This document shows positions 15,900 through 23,467 of a DNA stretch of 46,986 nt, piece by piece. Source of the stretch: a virus. Location: positions 1 to 46,986 of the IMG/VR virus record IMGVR_UViG_3300024999_000160. One strand, written 5' to 3'. Numbering within the stretch: position 1 is the stretch's first letter; the number at the start of each line of letters is the position of its first letter. The notes under the pieces were generated by a model. The model was not told the DNA's origin, ran no database searches, and saw nothing but the letters and a program-made list of their open reading frames with translations. The translations under genes were made by a program, and so were the position numbers.

Positions 15900-15928
15900 A
15901 GTTTACCATAGGTGGAAATACCTGTCAA
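15900..15928 (-). promoter_or_regulatory. Promoter of the candidate tracrRNA
   Basis: On the minus strand, consensus TTGACA (15928-15923), a 17-nt spacer and TAAACT (15905-15900). No long ORF follows within 600 nt, so the transcript is probably non-coding. Confidence 0.7.
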
Positions 15929-16084
15929 GTTTTATTTTGTAAAATTTATTTATTAATTTGATTATCATTATTCTCTCACCTCGCTTTCTACTCTCTCATC
16001 ATACCACTAGCAAATAATGTTGTCAAAGATAATTTTATTTTTATATTCATAAGAAAAGAAAAAGGAGAAAGGGAGATGCAGTAA

Positions 16085-16264
16085 TTATTTATTCGGTTTA
16101 TTAACTTCTACATCTTTATCCTTATAAAACTCATCATACCCACTGATACAATTTTTGTGTTCAGAATCGGTAATTAATTTCATATTGTGTAATTTATCGA
16201 AGAATCCCTTACAAATCATTTCCTCAAAAAAATTATTGTTTCTGTCTTTTTCTGTTTGTTGCAT
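16085..16264 (-). CDS. 59-residue protein, unknown
   Basis: AAGGAGAAG precedes ATG 16264. The product begins MQQTEKDRNNNFFEEMI, has a CKGFFDKLHNMK segment and a Lys/Asp-rich tail (YKDKDVEVNKPNK). Soluble, with no motif recognised. It is the nearest gene on the upstream side of the tracrRNA promoter. Confidence 0.6.
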   Translation of the reverse strand: MQQTEKDRNNNFFEEMICKGFFDKLHNMKLITDSEHKNCISGYDEFYKDKDVEVNKPNK

Positions 16265-16312
16265 TCTTTACTTCTCCTTCTGATACTATATTAAGCTCGC
16301 AGGAGTATATAT

Positions 16313-16429
16313 TTAATCACTCTCTATTACAAAATCATGTGACTTATCTTCCCATAGTTTTTGAACATTATCGTCAACAAATACAAAATAATCTGACTTG
16401 TATTGTTCTAATTCATCTACCAATTTCAT
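16313..16429 (-). CDS. 38-residue acidic protein
   Basis: The best start is ATG 16429 (MKLVDELEQYKSDYF), with AAAGGA 10 nt upstream; further upstream codons in this frame lie inside the previous gene and lack a ribosome-binding site. The gene overlaps the end of that gene by 17 nt, so it is probably translationally coupled. Acidic and helical, function unknown. Confidence 0.5.
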   Translation of the reverse strand: MKLVDELEQYKSDYFVFVDDNVQKLWEDKSHDFVIESD

Positions 16430-16730
16430 CGTTAAATATTCCTTTAATAAATTTAATCGATTTGTTCTTAATAATATAATTATCATTGGAATAATCCATT
16501 TGTTCAACGTTATTGTTTCCTTTATACTCTTGAATAGGTAATTTGTATTCTAATACCTCATACTTAATTCCAATTTCAGTATTCTCATCCTTTACAAAAT
16601 CATAAGGTACATCAAGATATCCTTCAATTACATCCTTTATTGCATCTTCTTTAGACTCAGCCATAACTTCAAAAACATCCCATTTGTATTTATTAAAAAT
16701 AACAATTACAGTATATTTTTTAATTTTCAC
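16413..16730 (-). CDS. 105-residue protein, unknown
   Basis: Starts at GTG 16730, since GGGAG lies 8 nt before it. The N-terminal part (KIKKYTVIVIFNKYKWDVF followed by an ESKEDAIKD helix) looks like a small beta-alpha domain similar to other small phage proteins that alternate strands with a KEDAI-type helix. The C-terminus is Asn/Lys-rich. A good promoter lies just upstream. Function unknown. Confidence 0.6.
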   Translation of the reverse strand: MKIKKYTVIVIFNKYKWDVFEVMAESKEDAIKDVIEGYLDVPYDFVKDENTEIGIKYEVLEYKLPIQEYKGNNNVEQMDYSNDNYIIKNKSIKFIKGIFNDEIGR

Positions 16731-16783
16731 ATTTATCACTCCCTACATCCAATTACCAATATACATCACTCTTTATTACATTA

Positions 16784-16812
16784 ATTATAGCAGATAAACA
16801 ACATGAAATCAA
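16784..16812 (-). promoter_or_regulatory. Promoter upstream of the 105-residue gene
   Basis: On the minus strand TTGATT (16812-16807), 17-nt spacer, perfect TATAAT (16789-16784), about 55 nt before the GTG start. Confidence 0.7.
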
Positions 16813-16827
16813 AAAGTAATCAATAGA

Positions 16828-16845
16828 AGGGGAATTTAATCCCCT
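16828..16845 (-). terminator. Terminator of the 100-residue gene
   Basis: AGGGGA / TCCCCT stem with a 6-nt AT loop directly after the stop codon of the gene ending at 16852; followed by TCTATTGATTACTTTTTG on the minus strand. Confidence 0.6.
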
Positions 16846-16851
16846 GTCCAA

Positions 16852-17154
16852 TTATCTGCTTTTCTTCATTTCCTCAAATTCACTAATAACCATTGGATTC
16901 ACATATGACATAATTTTGTGTATAAATTCATCTGTCAAATTCATAGTAACCACTAAAACAAATTTAGACTCTCTATGACTAACAATATCACTTTCTGATA
17001 TAAAATGCTTAGTTTTCTGAACAAAATCTTCATATGGTATTTTGTCAATCATTAAATCCAATCTGCAATTATCTGAAAAATTACAATCTACTTCATTTCC
17101 AATATCTTCCCCTAAAACTTCGTTTAATACCTCAGAAATAACCGCATGTAACAT
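16852..17154 (-). CDS. 100-residue protein, unknown
   Basis: The ATG at 17154 (MLHAVISEVLNEVLGED) is preceded by GGGAGAG at 10 nt and is preferred over a start 15 codons upstream that would lie on the promoter. Alternating hydrophobic strands (KFVLVVTMNL) and acidic helices; the C-terminus ends EEMKKSR. It forms its own transcription unit between the promoter at 17190 and a terminator. No family recognised. Confidence 0.6.
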   Translation of the reverse strand: MLHAVISEVLNEVLGEDIGNEVDCNFSDNCRLDLMIDKIPYEDFVQKTKHFISESDIVSHRESKFVLVVTMNLTDEFIHKIMSYVNPMVISEFEEMKKSR

Positions 17155-17189
17155 AATATTAACACTCTCCCTTTGTTCTCGATAGGTAT

Positions 17190-17218
17190 ATTGTAGCATG
17201 AGTCGGAGCAGAGTGCAA
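17190..17218 (-). promoter_or_regulatory. Promoter of the 100-residue gene
   Basis: TTGCAC (17218-17213), 17-nt spacer, TACAAT (17195-17190) on the minus strand, 35 nt before the ATG at 17154. Confidence 0.7.
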
Positions 17219-17235
17219 GCAATTTTTATTTCTGT

Positions 17236-17280
17236 ATTAAATGATAATTGAATTTGTGATTGAATTTATTATCATTTAAT
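17236..17280. repeat. AT-rich inverted repeat
   Basis: Perfect 12-bp arms ATTAAATGATAA (17236-17247) and TTATCATTTAAT (17269-17280) around a 21-nt loop that itself contains TTGAATT twice. It lies 18 bp upstream of the -35 of the promoter at 17190-17218. It could be a regulator site or part of a replication or partition region; the surrounding 100 nt are very AT-rich. Confidence 0.5.
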
Positions 17281-17386
17281 AGTTTAGTATTTATTAAAAT
17301 GTTTATCAAAACAATTATCATATTAATTATAATTTATAAAACATAATTCAAATCATAATTAATATTAATAGAAACATAAAATTAAA

Positions 17387-17425
17387 AGAAAAAAATAGAG
17401 GTAATCCAATTAAGGACTCCCTCTA
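17387..17425 (-). terminator. Strong minus-strand terminator
   Basis: TAGAGG-g-AGTCC / GGATT-a-CCTCTA stem with a TTAATT loop, followed on the minus strand by TTTTTTTCTTTT. It ends a transcript that includes the structured region after the helicase gene. Confidence 0.8.
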
Positions 17426-17548
17426 AGGATGAAAGAAAGAGCTATAAATGAATCACTTATATTTGTTATGATATATTATTTTAGTATTTATGTAAATATT
17501 AAATTTATTTATTAGTTTAAAACAAAAAATTAAATTAAAGAACATATC

Positions 17549-17811
17549 CCAAATTGAGCGTCAAGCGAAATTTGGTAAGGTAATCTTTTGGCACAAAAGT
17601 TACCGCATACCCTCGTCGTTCCTTTGACTTGTCACAAGACAATAAATATATTGTAATGAATACACTAGTCCTTGCAGGAAGCTTTTCATTACAGTAATTT
17701 TGTTGTCACAAAATTCCTTCCATGAATATAATATTGTAATTATTTTTACAATTTGTATCCCTAAATTATACATTTATCTATAATATAGAAAGATGTATAG
17801 AAAAGGGATAC
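17549..17811. other. Densely structured non-coding region (six consecutive stems)
   Basis: No ORF, but six stems in a row: CCAAATT/AATTTGG (17549-17575); GGTAA-CTTTTG/CAAAAG-TTACC (17579-17604); TGTAATGA/TCATTACA (17652-17693); AATTTTGT/ACAAAATT with a 4-nt loop (17696-17715); ATTGTAA/TTACAAT (17733-17752); and GTATCCCT/AGGGATAC (17755-17811) with a nearly matching 16-bp inner stem. It lies between the helicase stop codon and a strong terminator, so it would be a 3' UTR or processed RNA. A single-strand origin or transfer origin is another reading. No known RNA family recognised. Confidence 0.6.
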
Positions 17812-17817
17812 ACTATA

Positions 17818-19440
17818 TTATAATTCTAATGTTTTTACAATTGTCCAATAAGTATATTTTTTAGGTTTCCCATCTTCTCTTTTAGAAGTTTTTGTTGCAG
17901 TTACTTTATATGGTAATTTTAATGTTTTCTCCATAATACTATTAAATGTATCAGGATGCATCTTTTTAGTTCCTTGTAATAAACTTCTATTAATTTGATA
18001 TGCTTCGCTTGTTAATAATTCTTTGAGTTTTATTTGATCTTCCTCTAACACCTTTGTATCAAGTAAAGATTCCAAATAACTCTCTAATGTTTCAATATCT
18101 TCATCTAAAATTACTTCTTCTATTAAATATTCTTCCTCAAAAGTATCTTCCAAATTCAACCATCCTAACTGCTCACGAATATATGTAAATTTATCAGTAA
18201 TTTCAAATTGTTTAATCATATATTCGGCAAATTTAATATCTTTCTTTAATCTTACTTCTCCTATAGGATTAACCATAAACTCATTTGTTACAGAATCTTT
18301 GTAGATAATATCATCACTAATCTTGCTAAGTTTATTATCATATTTGTGATTAAATTCATTTTTATTATCATCTTCTAACATTAATAAATCTATATCTGCT
18401 AATTTCCTATTGTATTTTCTTAATAATCCTTGAAATGCCTTCTTTGATCTTGTTGAGATATAGAGATTAATTTCTTGGGGATTGTCAATTAAAATCCTCT
18501 TTCTTCCGAGCATTTGTAAAGTTGATACCTTATCCCATGCTAATATTACTATATTTGTAAGAAGATCATCTTTTATATTGATTCCATTGTCTAACGCCTT
18601 GGATGCTATTAATACTTTCTTTTGGAATATATCCTCATTAATTATAGACATTAATTCATCAGACTTTGTTCTTGATTTAATTATAGAGCATTTATCTTCT
18701 CCAATATCATCCATTATTTTCTTTCCATCTTTTAAATCGCTAATGAATATTAACCATTTTTCATCGCTTGTATTATTTAATATCATATTAGTAATTATTT
18801 CTACGTAATTATAATGTTCGATATATTTTACTTTTACATTTGAATAATCCTTACCAGTTTTATAGGTATGTATCTTTGGTTTGTTTCCCATTATTTTATC
18901 TATGGCACTATTCATATGAAATGTAATAGGTTTACCAATTTCATCCATAGTAGCACTCATAAATACTTTTATAAGATTAGGATATTGTGCTACTATTAAT
19001 TTTTTATATGTAAATCTACATAAATTATTATATCCTGAGTCTGATAATACAAAGTGACATTCATCTAAGATTATTGCTGAATACTTACTTAAATCAAACA
19101 ACTTCCCTCTGTAATTTTCATTTAATGAACTATGTTGAAGAGCATGATATGAACAAACTGTAACATGACCAATAGTTTTTGTACCATCTAGTTCTTCTAA
19201 TGTCTCAGGTATTTTTAATTCATGTGATTCTAATAAACGTTTTTTAACTTGCCTCTTTAAATTTGTTCTATTTGATACGAATAATACTTTACTTGGTGAC
19301 ATATAAGGCATGAAAATATTCTCTATGAAATAATTCTTACCTGTCCCTGTCTGTGCTTCAATGATTACTATATCTCTTGGTTTCCATTTTCTATAAGTGT
19401 CTCCTATGATATTCGATACATAATCTAGATTTAATTTCAT
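17818..19440 (-). CDS. SF2 DEAD/DEAH-like helicase
   Basis: 540 residues with helicase motifs in order: motif I EAQTGTGKNYF (residues 28-38, with Asn after the P-loop Lys instead of Ser/Thr), motif II ILDECH, motif III MSATMDE, motif V-like ASKALDNGIN and motif VI QMLGRKRI. It would couple ATP hydrolysis to nucleic-acid translocation, in phage or plasmid replication or in transcription. The C-terminal 180 residues are acidic, then basic, and may set the partner. GAAGGAGG precedes the ATG. Downstream is a long structured non-coding region that may be part of its mRNA. Confidence 0.85.
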   Translation of the reverse strand: MKLNLDYVSNIIGDTYRKWKPRDIVIIEAQTGTGKNYFIENIFMPYMSPSKVLFVSNRTNLKRQVKKRLLESHELKIPETLEELDGTKTIGHVTVCSYHALQHSSLNENYRGKLFDLSKYSAIILDECHFVLSDSGYNNLCRFTYKKLIVAQYPNLIKVFMSATMDEIGKPITFHMNSAIDKIMGNKPKIHTYKTGKDYSNVKVKYIEHYNYVEIITNMILNNTSDEKWLIFISDLKDGKKIMDDIGEDKCSIIKSRTKSDELMSIINEDIFQKKVLIASKALDNGINIKDDLLTNIVILAWDKVSTLQMLGRKRILIDNPQEINLYISTRSKKAFQGLLRKYNRKLADIDLLMLEDDNKNEFNHKYDNKLSKISDDIIYKDSVTNEFMVNPIGEVRLKKDIKFAEYMIKQFEITDKFTYIREQLGWLNLEDTFEEEYLIEEVILDEDIETLESYLESLLDTKVLEEDQIKLKELLTSEAYQINRSLLQGTKKMHPDTFNSIMEKTLKLPYKVTATKTSKREDGKPKKYTYWTIVKTLEL

Positions 19441-19474
19441 TAATTGCTTGCCTCCTTCAAAATGGTATAGAAAA

Positions 19475-19651
19475 TTAAGTGTTTCTTAATTTTTCTTTTA
19501 ATTGATTTAATTCAGTCATTGCTTTAGAAAATTTATCAGTATCCTCGAAACTGTAAACAGTGTCAGTGCCAAATCCTTGTTTGTAATATCTGAATCCTAA
19601 ATAACTAAGTGCTTCTGCTAAATATCTCTTGCGAATTTCATAAGTTTTCAT
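19475..19651 (-). CDS. 58-residue DUF5659-like protein
   Basis: Begins MKTYEIRKRYLAEAL and continues through a SYLGFRYYKQGFGTDTVYSF strand-turn to an FSKAMTELNQL helix. This beta-turn-beta-helix pattern is typical of the small DUF5659-type phage proteins (assignment from memory). The ribosome-binding site is modest (AAGGAAT). Function unknown. Confidence 0.6.
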   Translation of the reverse strand: MKTYEIRKRYLAEALSYLGFRYYKQGFGTDTVYSFEDTDKFSKAMTELNQLKEKLRNT

Positions 19652-19731
19652 TAATAATCATTCCTTCTTTTTTTATTTTTCTCTCTAATAGGATATTTTA
19701 CTAAAATGTACTTACCAATCCTCATTCTCAA

Positions 19732-19842
19732 TCATAATTCATTTGCTATAACTTTTTCACGTTCATTTTCATATTGTGAATCATGTAATACTTTAATCAA
19801 TAAATCTAATTTTTCCTCATTTAGTCGCAAAAATCTATGCAT
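19732..19842 (-). CDS. 36-residue helical peptide
   Basis: AAGGAGAT lies ahead of the ATG. The peptide is MHRFLRLNEEKLDLL followed by KVLHDSQYENEREKV, strongly helical and amphipathic. It sits between two other small genes in the same direction. Unknown function, but the ribosome-binding site and the position support translation. Confidence 0.5.
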   Translation of the reverse strand: MHRFLRLNEEKLDLLIKVLHDSQYENEREKVIANEL

Positions 19843-19870
19843 TGTTTAATCTCCTTTATTTTTTAATTAT

Positions 19871-19903
19871 TTAAGGAGTCATCCGTGATGGACAACTCCT
19901 TAA
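19871..19903. repeat. Intergenic hairpin
   Basis: TTAAGGAGT / ACTCCTTAA, a 9-bp perfect stem with a 15-nt loop, between the 68-residue and the 36-residue genes. No U-run follows on the minus strand, so it is more likely a processing or weak pause site than a full terminator. Confidence 0.5.
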
Positions 19904-19935
19904 ATTAAGTAATATTCATTCACCAACCGTTCACA

Positions 19936-20142
19936 TTAATCAAAACTAAATTCAACATCATCTTCAAATATCTTATTATATAATTCAGTTAATCCAATTG
20001 TATAAGTGTCTACAACGTCATCATTATCATTTATAATATGGACATTGAATGTGTGATTTGAATGATCAATTTTCATATTAACAAAGAAATCCTCATTTAC
20101 TTTTAATAGTGATTTAATTTCTTCAATTCTTGATTTGCTCAT
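19936..20142 (-). CDS. 68-residue acidic protein, unknown
   Basis: AAGGAGGAAT precedes the ATG. MSKSRIEEIKSLLKVNEDFF is helical; the remainder forms strands and an acidic tail (DDVVDTYTIGL; FEDDVEFSFD). No motif recognised. Small, acidic, soluble; part of the accessory block. Confidence 0.65.
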   Translation of the reverse strand: MSKSRIEEIKSLLKVNEDFFVNMKIDHSNHTFNVHIINDNDDVVDTYTIGLTELYNKIFEDDVEFSFD

Positions 20143-20172
20143 ATTTTATTCCTCCTTAAAATTATGTATTAT

Positions 20173-20310
20173 TTAATCTACGTTCTTTTTGCAAATATAA
20201 ATACGTCCATCTTCATACGATTTCACTGTTTTATTTCTTTCAAGCATCACTTTATCAACAATTTTATCATCCTCTAAATAATCTCTAGTTATAATTAAAC
20301 ATAAGACCAT
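20173..20310 (-). CDS. 45-residue ORF overlapped by the GIY-YIG gene
   Basis: A frame MVLCLIITRDYLEDDKIV ending GRIYICKKNVD. Its ATG lies inside the last codons of the upstream homing endonuclease gene (16-nt overlap in another frame) and has no Shine-Dalgarno. The protein-like C-terminal 40 residues suggest that this is the tail of a gene that lost its original start when the endonuclease gene was inserted, or that an internal GTG/ATG start is used. Confidence 0.4.
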   Translation of the reverse strand: MVLCLIITRDYLEDDKIVDKVMLERNKTVKSYEDGRIYICKKNVD

Positions 20311-21095
20311 TTATATCCATAAGCATCATTTATCCTATTTTTTATACAATCATTGATTTTATTTCTATTTTTTATACCAAGATATTGCAAAACATCTTTA
20401 GTGTTGTCCCATATCTTTATTAAATTACCAAACAAATCATATTGTCCGACTTTATTGTTTTTAATGTAAAAGTTAGAATTGTTAACAATTAAATTTTCGC
20501 CAACCACGACATCTCTTGAATATTTCCATATAAAACCATTTGTTTGGGCGTATCTATTACTACAACATGCGTATATATTTTGCTTGTATATATTTACGGC
20601 AATAGATGCACTTAAAGCAGAATCCCACTCTTCAATAAATTCTCCTTTTAAAGTATATTGACAAACTGGCACTAATTGAGACTCAATAATTTTTATATTG
20701 GCTTCCTTTGTTCGTTTTCTTCCTTTGTTCGCTTCGCTGATTTTTTTCTTGTTATCTTCAGTTATTGCACACCCTTTACTACCTTCACCTCCTAATGTTA
20801 AATTATATCCAGTATTATATGTATCATATTTTGAAATATTGTCTGTTTCCTTTTCACATAATTCATCCCAAGAATCTGCAAATTCTATAACTTCTATAGT
20901 AAAATTTTCAATGCCATATTTTCTTATTGCATGATGTAATGCACTATTATATCTTTTATTTTTTGCATCCTTGATATGTTGTTTAAATCTTTTTTTATGA
21001 CCTTGTGTAGTTATTCCAATATATTTCTTACTATTTATTAAGTTTTCTATTAGATATACTTCATATCTCTCGTTATTAACCACTTTTTCTTGCAT
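20295..21095 (-). CDS. GIY-YIG homing endonuclease
   Basis: 266 residues. The GIY-YIG nuclease fold covers about residues 10-105: VYLIENLINSKKYIGITT, then R..QH, the conserved Arg/Tyr region NKRYNSALHHAIRKYG, and an acidic E near CEKETDNI. A NUMOD3 DNA-binding motif follows (KKKISEANKGRKRT, about 116-130), and the C-terminus has two NUMOD1/IENR1-like repeats (PVCQYTLKGEFIEEW; KVGQYDLFGNLIKIW). The ribosome-binding site is AAAAGGCGG. Stand-alone, next to a small ORF it overlaps. Such genes copy themselves into empty alleles. Confidence 0.88.
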   Translation of the reverse strand: MQEKVVNNERYEVYLIENLINSKKYIGITTQGHKKRFKQHIKDAKNKRYNSALHHAIRKYGIENFTIEVIEFADSWDELCEKETDNISKYDTYNTGYNLTLGGEGSKGCAITEDNKKKISEANKGRKRTKEANIKIIESQLVPVCQYTLKGEFIEEWDSALSASIAVNIYKQNIYACCSNRYAQTNGFIWKYSRDVVVGENLIVNNSNFYIKNNKVGQYDLFGNLIKIWDNTKDVLQYLGIKNRNKINDCIKNRINDAYGYKWSYV

Positions 21096-21139
21096 TTTAA
21101 TACCGCCTTTTCATATTTTATTTGCCTTTATTTATTATT

Positions 21140-21198
21140 GAAAAGCAGACGAACACTAAGGCTTGTGTTTTTCGATGATCAGTCTAGTCTGCTTTTTC
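21140..21198 (-). terminator. Long imperfect inverted repeat
   Basis: GAAAAGCAGAC (21140-21150) pairs with GTCTGCTTTTTC (21187-21198); inside it AACAC pairs with GTGTT. Located between the BRO gene terminator and the GIY-YIG gene, it may act as a further terminator or leader hairpin. Confidence 0.45.
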
Positions 21199-21214
21199 AT
21201 GTGCTTTTAAACAC

Positions 21215-21246
21215 AAAAAAGAACATCATTTTTTAGATGTCCTTTT
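21215..21246 (-). terminator. Terminator of the BRO gene at 21261
   Basis: On the minus strand AAAGGACATC / GATGTTCTTT (one G-U pair) with an A-rich loop, followed by TTTTTTGTG, directly after the stop codon. Confidence 0.65.
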
Positions 21247-21260
21247 ATCTATTTAAAATG

Positions 21261-22292
21261 TTAAAAAGTTGATTTTGCAACAAATCTAAACCAAGCACAA
21301 ACTCTTTTATCAAAATCTATTCCTAACTCATCAAATGTAGGAAGTTCTTGATATGGAAATTTAGTTTGCCATTTATAATATCCTTCACTCTTAACGATTT
21401 TTGGATTTCCAGTATTCCAATCTTTTGTTGCACTTGTCATGTAATTATGAGAAAATGGATGAGTATTTATTTCTATCCATTCGTAATCTTCTGGTTCATA
21501 ATAATTTAGTGCATTCTCTAATTTAGATAATTCCTCATTCTTCTCATTAATTATTTTTCCTTGATTGTTTATTATTCTAGTCTTATACGCCTTCTGTCCT
21601 CCACTAACCTTCAACCTTAATGATTCTTTATCTTCTTTAATTATCTTAATTAAATCATCACAAATTGTAATAAGTGCAATATGTTTACTGTCTCCTCGAT
21701 AAATATCTATTCTATCTTTTAACCCTTGTTCAATATTCTTCATCATTTTTACTCTGAATTCCGTATCCCTAACTTTATATTTATAAAACTCTTTTACATC
21801 TTGATATGTATTATGTATTAGTTCAATATTCTCTGTTTTAAAAGTATTCTTTAACTTAGGTAATGAATACTTAGTTAGTTTATCAACTTGAATTTCAGTT
21901 GCATTATCTTTTATGTATCCACCATTTTGTCTGATAGATGGCAATACATCAAGAGTTACCCATTTCCTAAATACCCTCGCATTCTTTGCATCACTTTCTA
22001 AGCATAAATCATAAAAACTATCTTCATTAATGTATGTGTTCTCATAATCTATATCTTTTGTGATTTCAAATAAGTTTGACGCTGTGTCAAACCCTTTAAT
22101 ACCAAGGGTTTCACAAATATTTACTATTCTCTTCTTGTATAAATATAATTTTCCTTTTGCCAATGATGTATATCCCAGTCCAAAACAAATATCACTTATG
22201 TTGAATGTATCTACTCCATTAATCTTTTTAATTCTCAATTTTCCAAACACATCACTATTAAATATTGTTACATCATTATTATTATTTTCCAT
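21261..22292 (-). CDS. BRO-family protein (phage antirepressor-like)
   Basis: 343 residues. The N-terminal BRO-N domain is clear: strands FGKLRIKKINGVDTFNISD, the ICFGLGY helix, then DSFYDLCLESDAKNARVFRK and WVTLDVLPSIRQNGGY (to about residue 130). BRO-N proteins are DNA-binding regulators, often antirepressors, in phages and large DNA viruses. The 200-residue C-terminal part contains a helical region and an aromatic domain (YYEPEDYEWIEINTHPFSHN) that is not the usual KilA or ANT domain and that I do not recognise. AAGGAATG precedes the ATG. Confidence 0.85.
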   Translation of the reverse strand: MENNNNDVTIFNSDVFGKLRIKKINGVDTFNISDICFGLGYTSLAKGKLYLYKKRIVNICETLGIKGFDTASNLFEITKDIDYENTYINEDSFYDLCLESDAKNARVFRKWVTLDVLPSIRQNGGYIKDNATEIQVDKLTKYSLPKLKNTFKTENIELIHNTYQDVKEFYKYKVRDTEFRVKMMKNIEQGLKDRIDIYRGDSKHIALITICDDLIKIIKEDKESLRLKVSGGQKAYKTRIINNQGKIINEKNEELSKLENALNYYEPEDYEWIEINTHPFSHNYMTSATKDWNTGNPKIVKSEGYYKWQTKFPYQELPTFDELGIDFDKRVCAWFRFVAKSTF

Positions 22293-22363
22293 TTTATCAT
22301 TCCTTCTTTCGTTATTTATTTCCTTACTATTAAAATTAATTAATTACTTAGACAAAACTATTT

Positions 22364-22546
22364 CTATCTCTCATGATTTTTCCAAAGCAAATAAGTGTCT
22401 TTTGTTTCCTCTCGGTCAAATTTATGCCACATTTTATTTGTTGCATAATGAATTCCAACATCTTTAACGACTTTTCCTCTTGAAATGTAAAACTGTACCA
22501 TTTTTAAATCATACAGGTAAACATATTTATCTTTTGAATCTTCCAT
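22364..22546 (-). CDS. 60-residue DUF5659-like protein
   Basis: ATG 22546 (MEDSKDKYVYLYDLKMVQFY) follows GGGAGGTGAGAGG; six codons of open frame upstream cover this site and are excluded. The layout LKMVQFYISRGKVVKDVG, then a strand with KMWHKFDREE and a final helix, matches small DUF5659-type phage proteins, similar in plan to the 58-residue gene at 19475. Unknown function. Confidence 0.6.
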   Translation of the reverse strand: MEDSKDKYVYLYDLKMVQFYISRGKVVKDVGIHYATNKMWHKFDREETKDTYLLWKNHER

Positions 22547-22592
22547 CCTCTCACCTCCCTTCAATGAATCAATTAATTTTGGACATAATAAA

Positions 22593-22622
22593 GAGAGAAC
22601 TTTAAATTAATAAAATTCTCTC
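22593..22622 (-). terminator. Hairpin upstream of the DUF5659-like gene
   Basis: GAGAGAA / TTCTCTC with a 16-nt AT loop; TTTATTATG follows on the minus strand. It likely ends the lysis transcript or the small frame at 22760-22846. Confidence 0.55.
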
Positions 22623-22759
22623 AAATCGAACTAAATCACCTAATATTACGTTTTATACCCTATTTTACCTCTCTTATGCTTCCGTTATCTCTTGATTACT
22701 TCAATTTACTACCCAGTCTATACCTATCCTATAAAACTGGAATTTTAAGTGATAACTAT

Positions 22760-22846
22760 TTATTTATCTTCTGTCTTTACTGCCAAATACATAATATAAA
22801 TAAACCATAAACATAATCCAACAATTACTGCTACAAAACGAATCAA
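22760..22846 (-). CDS. Possible 28-residue membrane peptide
   Basis: TTG-started frame with AAGGAT about 12 nt upstream. It encodes LIRFVAVIVGLCLWF followed by IYIMYLAVKTEDK, a single membrane helix with a charged tail. It lies just after the two holin-like genes and before a terminator, the place expected for an extra lysis peptide. The start codon and short length leave this uncertain. The remaining DNA in 22547-23074 shows no other convincing gene. Confidence 0.35.
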   Translation of the reverse strand: MIRFVAVIVGLCLWFIYIMYLAVKTEDK

Positions 22847-23074
22847 TATATTTGTACCAATCCTTATCCTTGAGTGTGAATTTTGACCTAAAAACTAATA
22901 TTTTCACAATCCTGAAACCTTACTCTAGCAATACTTTCACGGCCTACAATATTATGATTCGCACAAAAATGGGTTTATTTTGAGTCAGAATTGTTTTTGT
23001 GTCAGTTTGTATCATATAGATTTTATGAACGCTTACAGAGCTTCTAATTAATGATTTTTAGCTTATTCTGAAGA

Positions 23075-23446
23075 CTAATCAACTTTATCTGTTTTTTCTA
23101 CTGCACTTTCGTCAGATTTAAATTTACCAGTAAGAAAGCCAGTCATTTTAATATAAACCTCTTTCCCGTACCATGCATAACTAGAGAGCATCAACATACG
23201 AGTTGCGGTTGCTAAATCAAGAGTTTGATCATTTACATTTACCACAACAATATCCGAATTTAATTTTCCGATAATTATAACTAAAACAAAACAAAAGACA
23301 ATAATAACTCCTTTTACTAACCCCTGCCAAAATTTTGTTTTATCAAACTTTTGTTGAAAAATAGAACTGACAGAACCTAAAATAATGTTAACTATTACTA
23401 AAACCAATAAACTACCACCAAGTAATAAACTTTGTTGATCAAACAT
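23075..23446 (-). CDS. Holin-like two-helix membrane protein
   Basis: 123 residues from the second ATG (MFDQQSLLLGG), because AAGGAGA abuts the first ATG three codons upstream. Helix 1 spans about residues 5-28, helix 2 about 43-61 (GVIIVFCFVLVIIIG), a weaker hydrophobic stretch follows near 80-95, and the tail is charged (KFKSDESAVEKTDKVD). Position right after a canonical holin gene and the endolysin suggests a second holin, an antiholin or a lysis-timing protein. Confidence 0.65.
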   Translation of the reverse strand: MFDQQSLLLGGSLLVLVIVNIILGSVSSIFQQKFDKTKFWQGLVKGVIIVFCFVLVIIIGKLNSDIVVVNVNDQTLDLATATRMLMLSSYAWYGKEVYIKMTGFLTGKFKSDESAVEKTDKVD

Positions 23447-23467
23447 TTTAATCATTCTCCTTAAATT

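Noticed and set aside
17549-17811. Retron msr-msd or group II intron
   Set aside because: No reverse transcriptase gene and no domain V-like hairpin are visible nearby.
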